DNA of 64,000 nt from Candidatus Hydrogenedentota bacterium. GTDB taxonomy: Bacteria > Hydrogenedentota > Hydrogenedentia > Hydrogenedentales > JAEUWI01. The stretch covers positions 62,001 to 126,000 of the forward strand of contig JAHBVV010000017.1 in NCBI GenBank assembly GCA_019637335.1, written 5' to 3'. Shown here in pieces: positions 41,315-50,100 of this stretch; within the stretch, counting starts at the first letter, position 1; each line of letters opens with the position of its first letter. The notes beneath the pieces were generated by a model. The model ran no database searches. It saw only the letters and a list, made by a program, of their open reading frames with translations, and had not been told where the DNA came from. The translations under genes were made by a program, and so were the position numbers.

Positions 41315-44227
41315 ATGGTCTGGTCGAGGCGGTTGGCGCGCGCGGCGCTTTCTGCGGGAATAGTTGCGGGCGCATCCAGCGCGCACGGCGCGGAGGATGA
41401 GGGCCGCCGTTACTTCACCGAAAAAGTCCGGCCGATTCTCGAAGCGAACTGCTTCCCGTGCCATGGCGGGCGGCCCACGGTGAAGGGGGAATTCCGCCTG
41501 ACGAGCCGGGAAGGGCTGCTTCGCGGCGCGGCGCGGGGCCCGGCGGTCGATCTTCAGAACCCCGATGCCAGTTCGCTGCTCGCAATGATCAGCTACAAGG
41601 ACGAGCACCACCAGATGCCGCCATCGGGGAAGCTGGCGGAGCAGGACATCGAGACACTGGCCGCGTGGGTGCGCCTGGGCGCGCCCTGGGACCCCGAGGG
41701 GGCGGATTTCGGTGTTCCGCCCGCCGAGGAGGAGCACGGGCCGCGCGGCGGCGCCGATCACTGGGCCTACCAGCCGCTGGCGCGCCCGGAACCGCCCGCT
41801 GTGGAGCCGGCCTGGTCCACAAACCCGATCGACGCGTTCATCAAGGCGAAGCTGGACGAAGCCGGACTGGCGCCCGCGCCACCATCACCCCGCGGTGCGC
41901 TGATCCGCCGCGCGTACTACGATCTGACCGGGCTGCCGCCCAGCCCGGAGGCCGTGGAGGCCTTTCAGCGCGACGATTCGCCCGACGCCTACGAGCGGCT
42001 CGTGGAAGAGCTCCTGGCGAGCCCGCACTATGGGGAGCGCTGGGCGCGGCACTGGCTGGATGTGGCCGGGTACGCGGAGACCCACGGCTTCGAGCGGGAT
42101 TTCCAGAAGCCGTTCATGTGGCGCTATCGCGATTACGTGATCCGGGCCCTCAATGAGGATAAGCCCTACGATCAGTTCATCCGCGAGCAAATCGCGGGCG
42201 ACGAGCTTCCCGGCGGGGGGCCCGACGCGCTGATCGCCACCGGCCTCTATCGCCTGGGAATCTGGGACGACGAGCCGGCGGACCCGCTGCTCGGCCGCTA
42301 CGACGAACTGGACGGCATGGTGCAGACCATCAGCGCCGCGTTTCTGGGGAGTACGCTCGGCTGCGCGCGGTGCCACGATCACAAGATCGATCCCTTTCCC
42401 GCCTCCGACTACTACAGCATGATCGCGTTTATTCAGGACGTTAAGTCCTCGCAGCGGCAGTCCGAACTGACCAATGTGATGGATGCGGAGGAGCAGGCGG
42501 CCCACGACGCCGCGGCGCGCCAGAAAGAAGCGGAGATCTCCGCATTGCGGGGCGAAATATACGACTTAGAGCGGGGCTACCTCGCGCGCCTGGCGGAATC
42601 GCGCGGCGGGGACACCGCGGGCATCGTCCGATCGGACCTGACGGACCTTACGTTCCGTTTCTACCGGGACACCTGGGCGTCGCTGCCGGACTTCGACACC
42701 CTGCGCCCGGAGGACGAGGGCAAACTGAAGCACAACTTTGTGACCCTGGCGGCGGCGAGCCGCCAGGACGCGATGGGTCTCGTTTTCGAGGGGAAGCTGC
42801 GCGCGGGCGCCGCGGGCGAGTATGAATTCCACGTGCGCGCGAAGGACGGCCTGCGGCTTACGGTCAACGGACAGCGCATTTACGATCAGGCGGGAACCGG
42901 CGAAACCAGCGGGGAGGCGCGGATAACCCTGGAACCGGGATTCCACACCTTCCGGGTCGATTATTTCCACACCTACGGCGAGCCCGTGCTCGAAATTGCG
43001 TGGTCCGGCCCGGGTATTAAGGCGCAACCGCTGGCGCTGGCGCAGCCCCCCGCCGATGCGTTGAACGTCAACCGCTTGATCAAGGACACGGGCCGCGAAA
43101 TCCTCGCGGAAGCGGAGGTGTCGCGCTATCTTGAACTGGAGAAGACGATCGACGCGGCGAAGAAGCGCGAGATCCCGGGGAAGTACGCCACCACCGTCAC
43201 CTCCACGGGACCGAATGTGCCGCCGACGCACATCCTGCTGCGGGGGAACCCGCATGTGCCCGGGGACGAGGTCGCCCCGCGCTTTCCCATTGTGCTCGCC
43301 GCCGGTGCGCCCGAGTTGCCCAGCCCCGACCCGGACGCGAAGACTCCCGGGCGCCGGCGGGTGCTCGCGGAATGGCTGGCCAGTCCGGAAAACCCGCTGA
43401 CCGCGCGGGTCATGGCGAACCGGATCTGGCAGTACCACTTCGGCCGCGGGATTGTCCGCACCTCAAACGATTTCGGGGCGCTGGGCGCGCCGCCGACCCA
43501 CCCCGAGCTGTTGGACTGGCTCGCGAGCGAGTTTATCGCGCAGGGCTGGTCCATGAAGGCCATGCACCGCCTGATCATGCTGTCGAACACCTACCGCATG
43601 TCGTCGGAGGGAGACGCGAAGGCCCTGGCGGCGGATCCGGACAACAACCTCTTCTGGCGCTTCGACATGCGGCGCCTCGAAGCGGAGGAGATCCGGGACA
43701 GCATGCTCGCGGCGAATCGCACGCTGAACCTCAAGATGGGCGGGCCGCATGTATACCCGCCAATGCCGGCCGCCGTCCTGGCGACCTCCTCCACCCCGGA
43801 CAAGGTTTGGGGAACGTCGCCCCCCGAGGACCACACACGGCGCAGCATCTATACGCACGTGAAGCGGTCGCTGAAGGACCCGCTGCTCTCCGATTTCGAT
43901 ATGGCGGACACGGAGTCGAGTTGTGCGGTGCGTTTCGCCACGACGCAGCCGACGCAAGCGCTGAACCTGCTGAACAGCGAATTCGTGAACGCGCAGGCCG
44001 AGGCGCTGGCGGCGAGCATCGAGGCGGAGGGCGCCGCGAACCTGGAGACAAAAGTCTGGCTCGCGCTGAACCGCGTCACGCAGCGCGCCCCGGCGAACAC
44101 CGAAGTGGACCGGGGCCTCGCGTTTATTGCGGAGATGGTGGAGAAGCACGGGCACGGCGAGCAGGCGGCCTTCGAGCGGTTCTGCCTGCTTGCGATCAAC
44201 CTGAACGAATTCATGTATCTTGATTGA
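41315..44227 (+). CDS. DUF1549/DUF1553 protein with planctomycete-type cytochrome c and PA14 domain
   Basis: 970 residues. ATG 41315 follows GGAG and starts a signal peptide (1-25); the frame open before it is unused. Order: PSCyt1-type cytochrome domain with haem motif CFPCH (C46, C49, H50); DUF1549 with LTGLPPSPEAVEAF and HWLDVAGYAETHGFERDF; a PA14-like sugar-binding insert (about 465-570: GEYEFHVRAKDGLRLTVNG); DUF1553 with MANRIWQYHFGRGIVRTSNDFG and MSNTYRMSSEGD. These proteins are exported and form a pair with the Tat-exported DUF1501 protein. The role is unproven, perhaps a redox or sugar-linked surface activity. The DUF1501 gene follows 85 bp downstream. Confidence 0.94.
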   Translation: MVWSRRLARAALSAGIVAGASSAHGAEDEGRRYFTEKVRPILEANCFPCHGGRPTVKGEFRLTSREGLLRGAARGPAVDLQNPDASSLLAMISYKDEHHQMPPSGKLAEQDIETLAAWVRLGAPWDPEGADFGVPPAEEEHGPRGGADHWAYQPLARPEPPAVEPAWSTNPIDAFIKAKLDEAGLAPAPPSPRGALIRRAYYDLTGLPPSPEAVEAFQRDDSPDAYERLVEELLASPHYGERWARHWLDVAGYAETHGFERDFQKPFMWRYRDYVIRALNEDKPYDQFIREQIAGDELPGGGPDALIATGLYRLGIWDDEPADPLLGRYDELDGMVQTISAAFLGSTLGCARCHDHKIDPFPASDYYSMIAFIQDVKSSQRQSELTNVMDAEEQAAHDAAARQKEAEISALRGEIYDLERGYLARLAESRGGDTAGIVRSDLTDLTFRFYRDTWASLPDFDTLRPEDEGKLKHNFVTLAAASRQDAMGLVFEGKLRAGAAGEYEFHVRAKDGLRLTVNGQRIYDQAGTGETSGEARITLEPGFHTFRVDYFHTYGEPVLEIAWSGPGIKAQPLALAQPPADALNVNRLIKDTGREILAEAEVSRYLELEKTIDAAKKREIPGKYATTVTSTGPNVPPTHILLRGNPHVPGDEVAPRFPIVLAAGAPELPSPDPDAKTPGRRRVLAEWLASPENPLTARVMANRIWQYHFGRGIVRTSNDFGALGAPPTHPELLDWLASEFIAQGWSMKAMHRLIMLSNTYRMSSEGDAKALAADPDNNLFWRFDMRRLEAEEIRDSMLAANRTLNLKMGGPHVYPPMPAAVLATSSTPDKVWGTSPPEDHTRRSIYTHVKRSLKDPLLSDFDMADTESSCAVRFATTQPTQALNLLNSEFVNAQAEALAASIEAEGAANLETKVWLALNRVTQRAPANTEVDRGLAFIAEMVEKHGHGEQAAFERFCLLAINLNEFMYLD

Positions 44228-44312
44228 CCGGAAGGCGGCGCTACCGCAGCCTCCAATCGCCCCGGTGCGCACCGGCCCCGGGATGATGCGACAGGCACAG
44301 GAGTAGAGAACA

Positions 44313-45785
44313 ATGGCCAACGACAAGCCTCGGGGTTCCTTCTGCGGGCGCACACGCCGCGAATTCCTCAGCACCATGGGCGGCGGTTTTACGTCGCTCG
44401 CATTGACCGGCCTGCTCGCGCGGGATGGATTCTTCGGCAGCCAGGCGGTCGCGGCGGACGGCGTGTCCGCGTTTCAGAACCCGCTCGCGCCGAAGCCCGC
44501 GATGGCGATGGCAAAGGCGAAGAGCGTCATCTTTCTGTTCATGTACGGGGGGCCGAGCCACGTCGATACCTTCGACTACAAGCCGGAGCTCTTCAAACTC
44601 GACGGGAAGACGGTGCAGGTGAAGACGGCGGGGCGGGGCGGCCGCAAGAACGAGGGCCGCATTGTGGGCCCGAAATGGCGCTTCAAGCAGTACGGCGAAT
44701 CGGGCGCGTGGGTGTCGGAGCTGTTCCCGCACCTTTCCACCTGCGTGGACGATATCACGTTCCTGAAATCGATGACCGCGGACTCGCCTATCCACGGGTC
44801 GGCCATGCTCATGATGAATTCCGGGCGCATTCTCAGCGGCAATCCGTCACTCGGCTCCTGGGTGAATTACGGCCTAGGTTCGGTGAACGAAAACCTGCCC
44901 GGCTACGTCGTCATGCTGGACAAGACCGGCGGCCCGATCAGCGGCGCGCAGAACTGGACGAGCGGCTACATGCCGGCGAACTACGAGGCGACGGTGTTCC
45001 GCCCCCAGGGCGATCCCATCCTGAACCTTTCCAACGTGCGCGGCATGTCGCGCGATGAACAGCGCACGCTCCTGAAGCACCTGCACCACTTCAATAACCA
45101 GCACCTTTCCGATCGCGTCGACAACACGGATCTCGCGGCGCGCATCGCGAGCTACGAGCTGGCCTACAACATGCAGGTCACCGCGCCGGAAGCGGTGGAA
45201 CTGGACCAGGAACCGGAGCACGTGAAGCGGCTCTACGGCATGGACCACCCGCGCACGGAAGACTTCGGGCGCAAATGCCTGCTGGCCCGGCGGCTCGTCG
45301 AGCGCGGCGTGCGCTTTGTCCAGCTCTACTCCGGCGGCGCGCACAACGACGACAACTGGGACGCCCACGCGGACCTGCAGGACAACCACAATTACCACGC
45401 GGGGAACACGGACAAGCCGATCGCGGGCCTGCTCAAGGACCTGAAGCAGCGGGGCCTGCTCGACGAGACGCTCGTTATCTGGGGCGGGGAGTTCGGGCGC
45501 CAGCCCACGGCGGAATATGAAAAGGGGACCGGCCGCGACCACAATTCGATGGGGTTCACGATGTGGATGGCCGGCGGCGGCATCAAGGGGGGCGTCAGCT
45601 ACGGAGAGACCGACGAACTCGGCAGCGCGGCGGTGAAGGACCGGCTGCACGTCAAGCGCCTGCATGCCACGGTGCTGCACCAGCTGGGGCTGGATCCGAA
45701 CAACCTCAGCTACTTCTACAACGGCCTGGACCAGAAGCTCGTGGGCGTAGAGGGCGCGGACCCCATCCGGGAGATTATCGCGTAG
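44313..45785 (+). CDS. DUF1501 (sulfatase-like fold) Tat-exported protein
   Basis: 490 residues. The Tat signal is CGRTRREFLSTMGGGF (R15, R16). The DUF1501 body has SVIFLFMYGGPSHVDTFDYK, then NSGRILSGNPSLGSW, RRLVERGVRFVQLYSGGAHND and EFGRQPTAE, all expected for the family. DUF1501 shares the alkaline-phosphatase/sulfatase fold but the formylglycine Cys is absent, so metal binding, not sulfatase action, is likely. AGGAG at 44299-44303 gives a 9-base spacer. It is nearly always encoded next to DUF1549/DUF1553 genes, as here. Confidence 0.95.
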   Translation: MANDKPRGSFCGRTRREFLSTMGGGFTSLALTGLLARDGFFGSQAVAADGVSAFQNPLAPKPAMAMAKAKSVIFLFMYGGPSHVDTFDYKPELFKLDGKTVQVKTAGRGGRKNEGRIVGPKWRFKQYGESGAWVSELFPHLSTCVDDITFLKSMTADSPIHGSAMLMMNSGRILSGNPSLGSWVNYGLGSVNENLPGYVVMLDKTGGPISGAQNWTSGYMPANYEATVFRPQGDPILNLSNVRGMSRDEQRTLLKHLHHFNNQHLSDRVDNTDLAARIASYELAYNMQVTAPEAVELDQEPEHVKRLYGMDHPRTEDFGRKCLLARRLVERGVRFVQLYSGGAHNDDNWDAHADLQDNHNYHAGNTDKPIAGLLKDLKQRGLLDETLVIWGGEFGRQPTAEYEKGTGRDHNSMGFTMWMAGGGIKGGVSYGETDELGSAAVKDRLHVKRLHATVLHQLGLDPNNLSYFYNGLDQKLVGVEGADPIREIIA

Positions 45786-45872
45786 GGGGACTGGCTCCCA
45801 AGCCGCAGTGAGTTCGGTCGCGCAAGCGTGAAAAGTGGCCTGCAAGCGAGGGTGCCTGTACCCCCCAGGATG
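45786..45872. other. Convergent gap with repeat-like GC words
   Basis: 87 bp between convergent genes. It has the words GCAAGCGTGAAAAG and GCAAGCGAGGGTGCCTGTACC, which look like decayed intergenic repeat DNA. No hairpin with a T-run is clear. Confidence 0.35.
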
Positions 45873-46691
45873 TTACGGTCGAAGTAGTTCGTTCTGAGTG
45901 CCCGCAATACCGCTCAGCACATCCATCACCTCCGGAACCACGGGAAAGGTCCCCAGTTTGACGAACTCAACGTGGCCGTCCATGTACAGCACGTGCGCGC
46001 CGTTGAACCCCCGGGGAGAACTCTTGTTTTTCCACCCCCACGTTTCGATCAGCACCGGTCGCGCCGACTGCGTTCCCGGCAGTTTGGGGCCGGGGTCTTG
46101 CGGCGCCCTGCCGAGGAAGTCGCACCCGATTTCCTCACGCATGGGGAAGACGGCCTGCGCGCTGTCCGGAATCGTCACGGTCGCTATCGACCCATCGAGC
46201 AATCCCTGCCGCCGCGCGGTGGCCATCGCGCGGAAACCCGGCTCGTCAATGACCGAACAATCCAGGTATGCGAAGCTCATGGCCATCAGGCCGGCGGCGG
46301 TCTCGAAGTCCGGACGCGGCTCCGCAAGAGCGAGATTCAGGCATGAAACAATGGCATCGTACGCCGGATGTTCTCGCGCAACCAGCGTTGTGGGATCCGA
46401 AAGGAACTCCGGGAAAATCTGGGCAATATCCGGCGCCCAGATTTCGGTATTCCGGGCGAGTTGCGGCCAGCGCTCCCCCTCGGACATGCTCGCGTACATT
46501 TTGAACACCAGACCCATCTGCTTCATGCGGTTCGGAGTGGACGGCGTTGGATAAATCCATCTGCCGAAAGTCAGTAGTTGCGCGACCAGAACCAGCAGGC
46601 ACGGGACAATAACTGCGAAAAGCACGGCGAGCCGTCCATACGAGTACTTGCAGCTGGGCATTCGCCGATCCGGCGGTATCGTGGCGGACAT
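45873..46691 (-). CDS. Pilin-like H-X9-DG family protein lacking a prepilin cleavage motif
   Basis: 272 residues. After a charged N-terminus there is one hydrophobic helix (19-45: YGRLAVLFAVIVPCLLVLVA), then NRMKQMGLVFKMYASMSEGERWP, which closely matches [23 protein letters not shown] in the pseudopilin 5 kb away. The end, NGAHVLYMDGHVEFVKLGTFP, is the H-X9-DG-type tail. The GFTLIE leader is replaced by ordinary anchor sequence, so prepilin peptidase should not process it and it would stay as an N-anchored membrane protein. AAAGGA lies seven bases upstream of the ATG, and the frame is intact, so this is not an obvious pseudogene. Confidence 0.82.
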   Translation of the reverse strand: MSATIPPDRRMPSCKYSYGRLAVLFAVIVPCLLVLVAQLLTFGRWIYPTPSTPNRMKQMGLVFKMYASMSEGERWPQLARNTEIWAPDIAQIFPEFLSDPTTLVAREHPAYDAIVSCLNLALAEPRPDFETAAGLMAMSFAYLDCSVIDEPGFRAMATARRQGLLDGSIATVTIPDSAQAVFPMREEIGCDFLGRAPQDPGPKLPGTQSARPVLIETWGWKNKSSPRGFNGAHVLYMDGHVEFVKLGTFPVVPEVMDVLSGIAGTQNELLRP

Positions 46692-47005
46692 TTTGCGGTC
46701 CTTTCGGTTTCGGCATGCTATTTTCCACCTATACGCCCGTCGAGTGCAGAAGGTTCATTTCTTCCTCGCCCGAATTACGCATCCCCGTCCGGCTGTGCTG
46801 CCCGCCTTCGGCGCATCTTCGACCCTTTCAGGCGAATTCAAAGAGCGCCAACGTTCCCGAGGCGACGCCTTGGGTCCCGGAGTCTCCGATTCGATAAGAT
46901 GCTATGCGTATTTACGATGGCGTTGAGAGTGGTCGTTGCGCCAACGGAAATTGCGAGAATCTTTCTATGCCGCCCCTCTGGGGCTTCACTATTGAGAGCG
47001 GCTAA

Positions 47006-47033
47006 CCCAGGGCTCGCTTCGCTCGCGCCTGGG
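47006..47033. repeat. Palindromic REP-like element
   Basis: CCCAGG (47006-47011) and CCTGGG (47028-47033) enclose TCGCTTCGCTCGC, which is itself partly self-complementary. The surroundings (GCCGCCCCTCTGGGGC at 46970-46985) add another short stem. This is typical of REP-like debris and lies just before the alpha-2-macroglobulin stop. Confidence 0.5.
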
Positions 47034-47091
47034 CTATGGTATCCCGCCACTGCGTGGCTATAGAACCGGACGCTTTCCACGGCGCAAGCCC

Positions 47092-47141
47092 TATTCGCGT
47101 TCCTATGCGTTCATTCGCGGTTCAAGACTGTTTGGTTGCGG
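47092..47141. repeat. Dispersed intergenic repeat block, copy 2 (inverted)
   Basis: Reverse orientation of the block at 3001-3050, with GGTTGCGG at 47134-47141 matching its first 8 bases and ATTCGCGT at 47093-47100 matching its end. Confidence 0.6.
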
Positions 47142-47160
47142 CCAAAGGCCGTTCCGTGCA

Positions 47161-50100
47161 TCAATCCGGCGGGGCGATGGTTACCGAGCTCCCCGCCGTG
47201 CGGCCGTTGAACTTCACGTCATACATACACTCCGCGCTTGCGCCGGGATGGTGGAAGGCGCCGGCGGTCACGGCGCGCACCGCGTAGTGGAACCGGTGCG
47301 TTCCGCGGGCGAGCCGGTCGAAGGCGGCGATCAGCCGGTCGTCCCGCATTTCGAGGAAGGACGGGATGACGCCGCCGGACAGCTTCCAGGCCGCCATGGC
47401 GGTCCCGTCCAGCCGCGGATTTTCGATTTCCAGGCCGCCGGGGAGCAGGTCCGCCAGCACGACGTTCTCGAAGTCCTCGTCGCAGGTGATCGTCACGGTC
47501 ACCAGGTAGTTCTCGCCGTGCTTCAGGGCGTCCGGCGCCACGGCGCCCGACTTGCCGGTGAAGCCGCGGGCCAGGGCAATCCCGTTGGAGGCCGCGGGGA
47601 CGTCCGGGTTCCGCAGGATGCCTTCCGTTGCAAAATGAATGTAAATGGGCGCGGGCCCGCTGTTGGTGACGGTATAGGCGCCGCCGGGCCCCGCGTGCTT
47701 GCTGTTGTACTGGAAGTCGCCCGATTGCTCGGTGGTCCCGTCCGGGGCCGCGATGGTCGCGCGCGCCTGGGTCACGTCGCCGGCGTATTTCTTGAGGTAT
47801 TCCGCCAGCGCGGTGATGAGGAAGGACGCTTCCTGGGTGGACCAGGGGCGCTGCTCCAGATAGCGGAGAAGCCTCTCGGCCTGCGGGTGCACCAGCGACT
47901 GATCCAGGTCCAGTGCGATCTGCGTCATCAGGGTGATCGCGTCATTCCGGATCGCCGAGTTCAGCGTGCCGCCCTGTTCGCGGGCGTCGTGCGGTGCGCT
48001 CGGGCATCGCATTAGATACTGCTGCACCTGGTCTTCCGCGCCGCTGATCGAAAGCATGGCCAGGGCAAGCCACTGCCGCGCCGCCGTCGGCGTCGGGATG
48101 GTGTCCAGGCTGCCGATGTCTTCCATCACCGACGTATCTTTTGCCAGCGCGCGCACATAGCACGCGTAGCTGTAGTTGTAGAGGCTGCCGCTGCCCGCCG
48201 CCGGATCCAGCGGGATCCGCTCGCGCAGGAAGCGCATGAGCTTCTCGTAGGCGTCATCCGGCACGGCGAGCGCCGGGTCCTGTTTCGCCAGCGTGAGGAA
48301 ATGCGCGGCGTAGATCGAACCGTAGGTGTACGGTTCCCGCGCGCCCGGCCAGTAGCCGATACCGCCGCTCCCTGCTTGCATCGCCACCAACCGGTCAATA
48401 CCGGCCTGCAAGAATTGCTGGAAGTACGTGGCCTCCCAGCCGTCGCCCGTGCGCGCAGCGGCCTGGCCCAGCAGGAAGAGCGGCATGCAACGGGAGACGG
48501 TCTGTTCCGCGCAGCCGTAGGGGTAGCCCACGACATAGTCGAGCGCCTTCCGTACACGCACGAGGGGGTTGGGCGTCGCCGTGATGCGCGACGTCAGCAG
48601 GGCGTCCTCGCGGAATTCGGTGTTCTGGAAAACCCGCTGCTCGCCCGGCTCCAGAATGACCATCTCGCTCCGGACCTGGTAGATCGTGGGGGCCTGAATC
48701 TTGAGCGGCATGTCTTCCGCGTATTCATCCTGCGTGGCGCCATCGGGGCCGGTCGAGACCATGCGCCAGTGGACCGTGCCGGACCCCGTCATGTCCTCGG
48801 CCCGCATGGGGATGCGCACGAGGGCCTCGCCATTCGCCGGGAGTTCCCAGCGCTGCGAATACGGATCCATCGCCAGCGGCGCGGTGGCCGTCGCTTCCAG
48901 GGCTGCAACCACGGGGAAGTCCCGCTTGTTCTGAACCAGAACGGTCGCTTCGAACGTATCGCCCGGTCCGGCGAAGCGGGGGAGGGTCGCCTGCAGGATG
49001 ACCGGACGCCGAATGGTCACGTTCGCGGCCTGGCTGCCCGCCTTCGTGCCCGTGGTGGCCACCGCGACCAGGCGCACCTTGCCCGCGAACTCGGGAATGT
49101 CCATAGCGATGGTCGCGTTACCCGAGGCGTCCGTCTCCACCGCGCCCGACCAGAGCGCGAGCGGCTTAATCCAGTTGTCGTCCACGGTCGCGTCGTCTTC
49201 GCCGAGCCTTTTCCTGAGGAGTTCGCCGCCGCCGATCTTCGCGCCCGTGAAATCGTAGGCGACCTGATCGTAGTAGTGCGCGCGGCGGTATTCCGGGCGG
49301 CGATCCCGCTGGAACCAGGCCGCCGGATCGGGATTCTGGTATTGCAGAATCTGGTGGATGCCTTCGTCCACGAGCGCGAGCGTGATTTCCGAGGCGAGCG
49401 GCGCCCCGTCCGGTCCCGCCACGTTCACCGCCACGTCGAGTTGCGTCAGCGGGCGAATTTCCTCGGGCAGGCCGGGGAAGGACACCTGAAGCGTTTTCGA
49501 CGGGTCGCGCACGGGGAGGTTCAGCATGGCGAAGCTCGAATAGGGGTGGGTCAGTGGCGCGCCGGGCTCCACGGGGTGGATCACGGTCGTCTCCACCCAT
49601 ACATTGGGGTGGTAACCGGCTTCCAACGGCAACTCGAAGCGGCCCGCGCCGCCGCTGATCGGCACGGTGAAGGCCTTTTCGATGGCCGTGCCCTGCACCA
49701 CCACGATCGCCACGCCATCAAAAGGTGAATCCACGCGCACCGTGGCCGTGTCGCCGATGTTGTAGGCCGTTGCGTCCGCCGTCAGTGTAATCAGCGACGG
49801 GCGGCTCGCGTCCGACAGGTAGGCCTGCCCGCGGTAGGCCCAGAAGCTCTGCGTGGCGTATTGCGAGGATCCTTCGCGCGTCACTTTCACCCGGTACGTG
49901 CCATAGCCATCGGGAATCTTCAGCGTGACCGAGCCCTTGCCGTCACGGAGCGAAACCGTCTCCGTCTGCAGCGCCGCAAAGTTGTCGCTCCAGTTGGGCT
50001 CGTTCCGATCGGCATAGCGGCGGAGGTAATAGCTCCACTGTTTCTTCTCCAGGGTGACGGTGGCCGCCCCCGCGTCCGACGGGGTCCCGTCCGGGCGTAC

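Larger units (their letters stand above)
46692..47160. other. Repeat-rich intergenic region
   Basis: 469 bp with no gene I can support. It holds a palindromic part (46960-47060) and the inverted copy of the dispersed 50-bp block (47092-47141). Several frames cross it but all run through these repeats. Confidence 0.5.

Noticed and set aside
45716-45907. Minus-strand frame of 63 codons in the convergent gap
   Set aside because: It starts inside the DUF1501 gene's antisense strand and reads through repeat-like DNA (GGTGTLACR), which often gives false small frames.
46578-47063. Plus-strand frame of 161 codons in the repeat-rich gap
   Set aside because: It begins antisense to the pilin-like gene, crosses palindromic repeats, and has no ribosome site or family resemblance.
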